Shown here one piece after another: positions 58,438 to 64,000 of a stretch of 64,000 bases of DNA. A model generated the notes under the pieces. It saw only the letters and a list, made by a program, of their open reading frames with translations, was not told the origin of the DNA and searched no databases. How positions within the stretch are numbered: the stretch's first letter is position 1; each line of letters begins with the position of its first letter. This DNA is from Alistipes timonensis JC136 (GTDB taxonomy: Bacteria > Bacteroidota > Bacteroidia > Bacteroidales > Rikenellaceae): assembly GCF_900107675.1 (NCBI RefSeq), contig NZ_FNRI01000007.1:62001-126000 (forward strand), read 5' to 3'. The position numbers and the translations under genes were made by a program.

Positions 58438-60666
58438 ATGGAACTGAACAAAACCTTTATCGACGGGCTTTGGAGCAAGGAAATCAACGTTACGAGCTTC
58501 GTGCAGACGAACATCACCCCCTATCTGGGCGACGCCTCGTTCCTCCAGGGACCGACCGAGCGCACGAAACACATCTGGAATCTCTGCCTCAAGGCCCTCG
58601 AGGAGGAGCGTCAGCATAACGGCGTCCGTTCGCTGGACAACAAGACCGTCTCGACCATCACTTCGCACAAGGCCGGTTACATCGACCGCGAGAACGAGCT
58701 GATCGTGGGTCTGCAGACCGACGAACTCCTCAAACGCGCCATCAAACCTTTCGGCGGCATCAACGTCGTATCGCGCGCCTGCAAGGAGAACGGCGTGGAG
58801 GTCGACGAAAAGGTCAAAGACATCTTCACCCATTACCGCAAGACCCACAACGACGGCGTATTCGACGTCTACACCGAGGAGATCCGCTCGTTCCGCTCGC
58901 TGGGCTTCCTGACGGGACTGCCCGACAACTATGCCCGCGGCCGCATCATCGGCGACTACCGCCGCCTGGCCCTCTACGGCACCGACCGCCTGATCGAAGC
59001 CAAGCAGGAGGACCTCCGCAGCCTCACCGGCCCGATGACCGACGCCCGCATCCGCCTGCGCGAAGAGGTCGCCGAGCAGATCAAAGCCCTGAAGGACATC
59101 CGCACGATGGGCGAATACTACGGATTGGACCTCAGCCGTCCCGCGCACTCGGCACAGGAGGCCGTGCAGTGGGTCTACATGGCCTACCTGTCCGCCGTCA
59201 AAGAACAGGACGGAGCCGCCATGTCGCTGGGTAACGTTTCGTCGTTCCTCGACATCTTCATCGAATACGACCTGGCGCACGGCACGATCGACGAGTCGTT
59301 CGCCCAGGAGTTGATCGACCAGTTCGTCATCAAACTGCGCATGGTGCGCCACCTGCGCATGCAGTCCTACAACGACATCTTCGCCGGCGACCCCACGTGG
59401 GTGACCGAGGCCATCGGCGGACGCTTCAACGACGGCCGCACGAAGGTCACGAAGACCTCGTTCCGCTTCCTGCAGACGCTCTACAACCTCGGTCCCTCGC
59501 CCGAGCCCAACCTCACGATCCTCTGGAGCCCCGAGCTGCCCGAGGGCTTCAAAGCCTTCTGCGCCAAGGTTTCGGCCGACACCAGCTCGATCCAGTACGA
59601 GAACGACGAGCTGATGCGTGAGGTCCGCCACTCGGACGACTACGGCATCGCCTGCTGCGTGTCGTTCCAGGACATCGGCCGGCAGATCCAGTTCTTCGGC
59701 GCCCGCACCAACCTGGCCAAAGCCCTGCTGCTGGCCATCAACGGCGGCCGCTGCGAGAACACCGGCACGCTGATGGTCAAAGGCATTCCGGCTCTGTCGG
59801 AGGGTCCGCTGCGCTTCGAGGAGGTGATGCGCAACTACAAGATGGTGCTCTCGGAGATCGCCCGCGTCTATAACGAGGCAATGAACATCATCCACTACAT
59901 GCACGACAAGTACTACTACGAGAAGGCCCAGATGGCGTTCGTCGACACCGATCCCCGCATCAACCTCGCCTATGGCGTGGCAGGTCTTTCGATCGCCCTC
60001 GACTCGCTCTCGGCCATCAAATATGCCAAGGTGACGGCCCGCCGCAACGCCGAGGGGCTCACCGAAGGTTTCGACATCGACGGCGAATTCCCCTGCTACG
60101 GCAACAACGACGACCGTGTCGACCACCTGGGTGTGGACCTCGTCTACTATTTCAGCGAGGAGCTCAAAAAACTGCCCGTCTACAAGAACGCCCGCCCGAC
60201 GCTGTCGCTGCTCACGATCACTTCGAACGTGATGTACGGCAAGAAAACCGGCGCGACGCCCGACGGACGCCTCAAAGGCGTGGCCTTTGCCCCGGGAGCC
60301 AACCCGATGCACGGCCGCGACAAGAGCGGCGCCATCGCATCGCTCGCCTCGGTGGCCAAGATGCGCTACCGCGACTCGCAGGACGGTATTTCGAACACCT
60401 TCTCGATCGTTCCGAAATCGCTGGGCCCGACGGCCGAGGACCGCATCGAGAACCTCGTGACGATGCTCGACGGCTACTTCACCAAGGGTGCCCACCACCT
60501 GAACGTCAACGTGCTGAACCGCGAGATGCTGGAGGATGCCATGGAGCACCCCGAGAAGTATCCGCAGCTGACGATCCGCGTGTCGGGCTATGCCGTGAAT
60601 TTCACGAAGCTGAGCCGCGAGCACCAGCTGGAGGTCATCAGCCGCAGCTTCCACGAACGAATGTAA
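58438..60666 (+). CDS. pflB: Pyruvate formate-lyase
   Basis: A 742-residue glycyl-radical enzyme that splits pyruvate with coenzyme A into acetyl-CoA and formate under anaerobic conditions. The adjacent catalytic cysteines are C406 and C407 (GIACCVSF), and the radical glycine is G717 in RVSGYAVNF near the C-terminus, both at the usual places. Length equals the E. coli enzyme. The enzyme is inactive and oxygen-sensitive until activated by PflA, encoded 2 nt downstream. A strong promoter and a possible operator lie upstream. Confidence 0.96.
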   Translation: MELNKTFIDGLWSKEINVTSFVQTNITPYLGDASFLQGPTERTKHIWNLCLKALEEERQHNGVRSLDNKTVSTITSHKAGYIDRENELIVGLQTDELLKRAIKPFGGINVVSRACKENGVEVDEKVKDIFTHYRKTHNDGVFDVYTEEIRSFRSLGFLTGLPDNYARGRIIGDYRRLALYGTDRLIEAKQEDLRSLTGPMTDARIRLREEVAEQIKALKDIRTMGEYYGLDLSRPAHSAQEAVQWVYMAYLSAVKEQDGAAMSLGNVSSFLDIFIEYDLAHGTIDESFAQELIDQFVIKLRMVRHLRMQSYNDIFAGDPTWVTEAIGGRFNDGRTKVTKTSFRFLQTLYNLGPSPEPNLTILWSPELPEGFKAFCAKVSADTSSIQYENDELMREVRHSDDYGIACCVSFQDIGRQIQFFGARTNLAKALLLAINGGRCENTGTLMVKGIPALSEGPLRFEEVMRNYKMVLSEIARVYNEAMNIIHYMHDKYYYEKAQMAFVDTDPRINLAYGVAGLSIALDSLSAIKYAKVTARRNAEGLTEGFDIDGEFPCYGNNDDRVDHLGVDLVYYFSEELKKLPVYKNARPTLSLLTITSNVMYGKKTGATPDGRLKGVAFAPGANPMHGRDKSGAIASLASVAKMRYRDSQDGISNTFSIVPKSLGPTAEDRIENLVTMLDGYFTKGAHHLNVNVLNREMLEDAMEHPEKYPQLTIRVSGYAVNFTKLSREHQLEVISRSFHERM

Positions 60667-60668
60667 TC

Positions 60669-61394
60669 ATGCTTCGTGTACATTCCTACGAATCGATGGG
60701 AACTTTCGACGGGCCGGGACTCCGGCTCGTCGTTTTCCTGCAGGGTTGCAATTTCCGCTGCCTCTACTGCGCCAACCCCGACACGATCGAGGCCGGGGAG
60801 GGCAAACCGACCGACCCCGCCGAAATACTGCGCATGGCCGTCGACCAGAAACCGTTTTACGGCAAACGCGGCGGCGTGACCTTCTCGGGCGGCGAACCCA
60901 CGTTCCAGGCCGCGGAACTCGTCCCGCTGGTCCGCGCGCTGAAAGAGGCCGGCATCCACGTCTGCGTCGACACGAACGGCGGGGTGTGGAACCCGGCCGT
61001 CGAAGAGCTGCTGGGGCTGGTCGATCTGGTGCTGCTGGACGTGAAGCAGGCCGATCCGGAACGCCACCGCGCACTCACCGGCCGCGAGAACGCCCAGACG
61101 CTCCGCACGGCCGCCTGGCTCGAAGCCCACGGAAAACCGTTCTGGCTGCGCTATGTGCTCGTCCCGGGTTACAGCGATGCCGAAGCCGACATCCGCACGC
61201 TGGGCGAACGCCTCGGAGGTTACAAATCCGTGGAGCGGGTCGAACTGCTACCCTACCACACCCTCGGGGTCCACAAGTACGAGGCAATGGGGTTGGAATA
61301 CCGGCTCCGCGACGTGCGGGAGAACACCCCCGAACAACTCGACCGCGCCGCGGCCCTGCTGCGGGAGTATTTCCCGACGGTCATCGTCAACTGA
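60669..61394 (+). CDS. pflA: Pyruvate formate-lyase activating enzyme (radical SAM)
   Basis: A 241-residue radical S-adenosylmethionine enzyme that abstracts a hydrogen from the PflB glycine. The [4Fe-4S] motif CxxxCxxC is C27, C31 and C34 (GCNFRCLYCANPD). GGVTFSGGEPTFQ is the SAM-contact GGE motif, CVDTNGG and VLLDVKQAD follow, and VELLPYHTLGVHKYEAMG is the PflA-type C-terminal part. The start is 2 nt after pflB. No ferredoxin-like extra domain is present, which fits PflA rather than glycerol dehydratase activases. A strong hairpin ends the unit. Confidence 0.95.
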   Translation: MLRVHSYESMGTFDGPGLRLVVFLQGCNFRCLYCANPDTIEAGEGKPTDPAEILRMAVDQKPFYGKRGGVTFSGGEPTFQAAELVPLVRALKEAGIHVCVDTNGGVWNPAVEELLGLVDLVLLDVKQADPERHRALTGRENAQTLRTAAWLEAHGKPFWLRYVLVPGYSDAEADIRTLGERLGGYKSVERVELLPYHTLGVHKYEAMGLEYRLRDVRENTPEQLDRAAALLREYFPTVIVN

Positions 61395-61413
61395 TTCCGT
61401 CACGAAAACACGC

Positions 61414-61450
61414 AAACTCCCCGGCTCTTTGAAAGAGCCGGGGAGTTTCT
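61414..61450. terminator. Terminator after pflA
   Basis: A 14-bp perfect stem (61414-61427/61435-61448, AAACTCCCCGGCTC) with a 7-nt loop, sitting between pflA and the convergent EEP lipoprotein gene. Confidence 0.88.
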
Positions 61451-61471
61451 CATTCATATGCGTGCTTCGGG

Positions 61472-62383
61472 TCAGAACAGCACCGTCAGCAGGATCGGAT
61501 AGTGGTCGGAAACATACGTCACGCCGTAATTGTCGGTCAGCGTGCGGAACGATACGGCCATCTTCGTATTGCGGTGGAAGATGTGGTCGAGATTGCGGGT
61601 CGGCGCCGCCGTTCCCGAACCGAAATTGTTGAAACTGTAAGCATCCCCCGCAGGAGCGATGTCGCGGCCTACTTTCATCCAGTCCCGGTAAGGCTTCAGC
61701 GCCTTCTTGCCGTCGTCGTTGGCCTCCGCGCAGTTCATGTCGCCGACGATGAAGCACATCCCCGACTCACCCGCAAGCTTCTTCATCCGCTCGACATTGA
61801 GGTTCGCGCTGTTGATACGCGCCTGGATGTACGGCTCGTTGGGAAAGCTGGAATTGGTGCGCACGGGCATGTGCGTCGAGAGGAACCAGAACTCCTTGCC
61901 GGTCTCCTTCTCTTTCAGGTGAACCCAGACTGAAGTCCGCCATTGCGTATCCCCCACATCCCAGCAGCGGGACGGCTCGTCGGGCGTCGGGCTGAGGAAA
62001 AAATAGCCGTTGTCCACCAGCGTGAACCGGTCCTGACGATAGATCAGACAGGTGTTGCCGCCTTTTCCGTCACCCGTTCCGGGAACCTCCATATAGGCAT
62101 AGTTCGGGAGGTTGTTCTTCAGGAAGGTACGCTGTGCCGTGCGCGGTTCCTGCAGGCCGACCACATCGGGCTGAACCGTGTTGATCATCTTCACGACGGC
62201 CGCTTTGCGCACTTCCCAGTTCTTATCGCCCTCGTCGTTGGCGCTGTTGTAGCGAACGTTGAACGACATCACTTTCAGTGTGTTCGACGCACCTTTGCCG
62301 GGTCCGTCCCCGTCATCCTTGCTCGACGAGCACGCCAGGGCGCACATTGTAATTCCACAAAGCAGATACTTCAGTGTTTTCAT
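61472..62383 (-). CDS. Endonuclease/exonuclease/phosphatase-family lipoprotein
   Basis: A 303-residue exported hydrolase of the DNase I/EEP superfamily. The lipobox is CALAC (Cys about residue 18), followed by SSSKDD typical of surface or periplasmic lipoproteins. The EEP fold is plain: LKVMSFNVRYN, VVGLQEP, the divalent-metal Glu in that motif, WFLSTHMP, VGDMNC and SDHYPILLTVLF with the catalytic His. Members cleave nucleic acids, phosphoinositides or sphingomyelin. It lies 23 nt downstream of the large surface protein gene, likely in the same operon. The substrate is not known. Confidence 0.9.
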   Translation of the reverse strand: MKTLKYLLCGITMCALACSSSKDDGDGPGKGASNTLKVMSFNVRYNSANDEGDKNWEVRKAAVVKMINTVQPDVVGLQEPRTAQRTFLKNNLPNYAYMEVPGTGDGKGGNTCLIYRQDRFTLVDNGYFFLSPTPDEPSRCWDVGDTQWRTSVWVHLKEKETGKEFWFLSTHMPVRTNSSFPNEPYIQARINSANLNVERMKKLAGESGMCFIVGDMNCAEANDDGKKALKPYRDWMKVGRDIAPAGDAYSFNNFGSGTAAPTRNLDHIFHRNTKMAVSFRTLTDNYGVTYVSDHYPILLTVLF

Positions 62384-62406
62384 AGCTTTTTTTATAGTTG
62401 TTTAGG

Positions 62407-64000
62407 TTAGTCCTTGGTAATCACGATGTCGTCGATAAAGTGGCGTCCGGTGCCTCCGATCGTGATCCGGGTATCTTTCGTCGCTCCGGAGATGGGTACC
62501 GAAACTTCATGCCAGCGATGGTAGGCATTCTCATACTCGGGAGCCGTCGCGTTGGTGATCTCCGTCAGATCGCTCTGAGGAAGCAGTGTGCTCAAATCCG
62601 GAGTCAACGTACCGGCAGTACCGCTACCTGTTGTCGTGATCGTAACCGTGCAGGGATCGGGAGCGTATTCGTTCTTACCTCCCAATCCGATGCCGATTTT
62701 GAATTTCAGGGTGACATTGGCAGTTGCATTGCCCAGGGCGGTCAGCGCAGGCGTGGTGATGCTGCTCGCATTATCCGTGGCACTCTTGCCGACCCGGATA
62801 TAACCCGTTCCCTCGTACACGCTGCCGGCCTTCTCCCAGCCGTCGGGCATCGTGTATTCATTCGAAAGGTTGGTCCACATCTGCCATGAGGGGATGAAAT
62901 AGTCGTGTGCCAGGAAAGCATCATCGAAACCTTCGGTCAGCAGCACATTCTCGCCCGAAGGCAGCATCGAAGTATGGTAAGCACGTTTTTCATGGGTTGC
63001 CAGATAGAACCCGTGCTGGAAAAGAAGCTGTCCCGCCGTAGAAATCGTCTTACCGGAAGCATGGCAGGTCGTATTGTCTGCCTGCATGATCTTGACATAG
63101 AAAAATCCACCTTGGGCAACAGCCTTACTCTCCGGAACGTTGAAATAAGCCATCCGATAGCCACGGGTATTGGCTGCAGTAGTCAGTGCAAATGTCTCCG
63201 AGCCCTCTCCCGTGAAAGGCATCTCCAACACACGCACACCATCATTCCAGGAGACATTGTCATGGCTCCAAACAACCTTCCAATTCTTGGGAACCGCTTG
63301 AGTGCTTGCCGCAAACAGGCCGAATCCGAAGCGTAAGTTACCTACAATGCGCGACGTAGCCTTAATCTTGAATACCAGCCCGTTATCCTGCCAGTTATCG
63401 CCGCCCCAGCCAGTCGTAAGAAAACGACCGTCGTAAATCGTGGCAGACCCCGTATTGGCTAAGGTACAACCTGCCACACTCTCGTTACCGATCTTGGTGA
63501 TCGTACATCCCTCGGGCGACGAATAAGTCACGGTATTGTCTGCATAGGTAACATTGCGGAATCCATACACACTACCCTCTCGAGAAACCTTGATAAGTCC
63601 CGAGATCGGCGTGATGGCGTAGACGGCTTCGCCGAAGCGGGTGCCGGTCATGGCCGCGAGGTCATCCGCGGAGGTCGGCAGCAGGAACGACGCCCCGGCA
63701 AGTCCCTTCACCGCGCCGCGTTTCTGCGGAACCGCCGTCGAGGCGAACGACGCCGAAGCATAGGTCTTCATTACATAGGTGGTGCGGTCCTCGAGTTCGA
63801 GCGTAATATTGCCGCTCATGTTCTTCGCCAGATCGGCGTCGACCACCTGCGATTCGGGCAGCGAGACGAGCATCGCCTCATAGGTTCCGGCCGTCAGGTC
63901 GGCCACCGAGACGGCCCGTGCGGCGGGCACCTCGGAAGCGGCTTGGGTCTTGGTCACCTTGTCGGCGGCCGTCGGCGTCACCACCAACAACCCGTCGGCA
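62407..64000 (-). CDS. DUF5689-like surface protein, N-terminus outside window
   Basis: At least 531 residues; the frame is still open at the right edge, so signal peptide and start are missing. The segment VSVADLTAGTYEAMLVSLPESQVVDADLAKNMSGNIT resembles the DUF5689 OB-like domain found in Bacteroidetes secreted proteins, and a second sandwich follows (GRFLTTGWGGDNWQDNGLVFKI). The C-terminal part (VLLTEGFDDAFLAHDYFIP...HRWHEVSVPISGATKDTRITIGGTGRHFIDDIVITKD) is a jelly-roll ending of a kind common in surface adhesins and binding proteins. It precedes an EEP lipoprotein and may bind a substrate for it. The stretch 62.9-63.6 kb looks less GC-rich than both flanks. Confidence 0.65.
   Translation of the reverse strand, partial: ADGLLVVTPTAADKVTKTQAASEVPAARAVSVADLTAGTYEAMLVSLPESQVVDADLAKNMSGNITLELEDRTTYVMKTYASASFASTAVPQKRGAVKGLAGASFLLPTSADDLAAMTGTRFGEAVYAITPISGLIKVSREGSVYGFRNVTYADNTVTYSSPEGCTITKIGNESVAGCTLANTGSATIYDGRFLTTGWGGDNWQDNGLVFKIKATSRIVGNLRFGFGLFAASTQAVPKNWKVVWSHDNVSWNDGVRVLEMPFTGEGSETFALTTAANTRGYRMAYFNVPESKAVAQGGFFYVKIMQADNTTCHASGKTISTAGQLLFQHGFYLATHEKRAYHTSMLPSGENVLLTEGFDDAFLAHDYFIPSWQMWTNLSNEYTMPDGWEKAGSVYEGTGYIRVGKSATDNASSITTPALTALGNATANVTLKFKIGIGLGGKNEYAPDPCTVTITTTGSGTAGTLTPDLSTLLPQSDLTEITNATAPEYENAYHRWHEVSVPISGATKDTRITIGGTGRHFIDDIVITKD

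Noticed and set aside
58363..60654. 763-codon minus-strand frame opposite pflB
   Set aside because: Shadow of pflB; no recognisable domain and rich in Val/His/Asp repeats typical of antisense frames in GC-rich genes.

Overview
The window looks like a chromosomal stretch from a high-GC Bacteroidales bacterium, most likely Alistipes (Rikenellaceae). The phylum call rests on many TTTG-N19/20-TAnnTTTG promoters, no Shine-Dalgarno pattern, SusC/SusD and BACON proteins, BatD/BatE, an SDR-type threonine dehydrogenase and a B12-dependent ribonucleotide reductase. The genus is inferred from the high GC content and gene content and was not tested. Most of the window is core genome; I see no phage, insertion sequence, integrase or CRISPR array.

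Layout. 1-10.6 kb: the RNase Z 3' end, an RNA methyltransferase, pdxA, thrS-infC, then a small surface-glycan cluster (LuxE-like synthetase, CMP-sugar synthetase, GT42-like protein, GT2 glycosyltransferase, secreted esterase). 10.6-18.5 kb: clpB, dnaX, tyrS-folB and an NSS transporter. 18.6-31.9 kb: one long operon of two calcineurin-like phosphoesterases, a BACON lipoprotein, SusC, SusD and a second BACON lipoprotein, which looks like an uptake locus for a phosphate-bearing substrate. 32-49.7 kb: ribH with a TPR membrane protein, recF-DUF721, an OmpA protein, nrdJ, ridA, a META lipoprotein, mdh, batD-batE-recR, class I fumarase, fba and a threonine dehydrogenase operon. 49.8-52.98 kb: tRNA-Thr, a Kdo-kinase-like gene and the aromatic operon pheA-aroG/CM. 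53.1-57.5 kb: phoB-phoR-pit. 57.7-64 kb: a DUF2721 protein, pflB-pflA, a secreted EEP-family lipoprotein and a surface protein cut by the window edge.

Most notable findings. (1) Upstream of pheA is a complete, apparently undescribed transcription attenuator. It has a promoter, a 26-codon leader peptide with nine consecutive Tyr/Phe codons, an antiterminator segment inside the leader ORF that can pair with the terminator 5' arm, and a strong terminator ending 11-17 nt before the pheA ATG. (2) dnaX contains a run of ten A at the tau/gamma boundary, with stop codons at once in both other frames, as expected for slippage producing gamma. (3) infC has no ATG, GTG or TTG start that would keep the conserved IF3 N-terminus, so it probably starts at AUA or AUC. 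(4) Three 11-bp-spaced GTAACAT-type repeats stand in the -33 position of the pit promoter, downstream of a PhoB/PhoR pair, and look like a Bacteroidetes Pho box. The functional readings are inferences from sequence; the motifs themselves were read directly.
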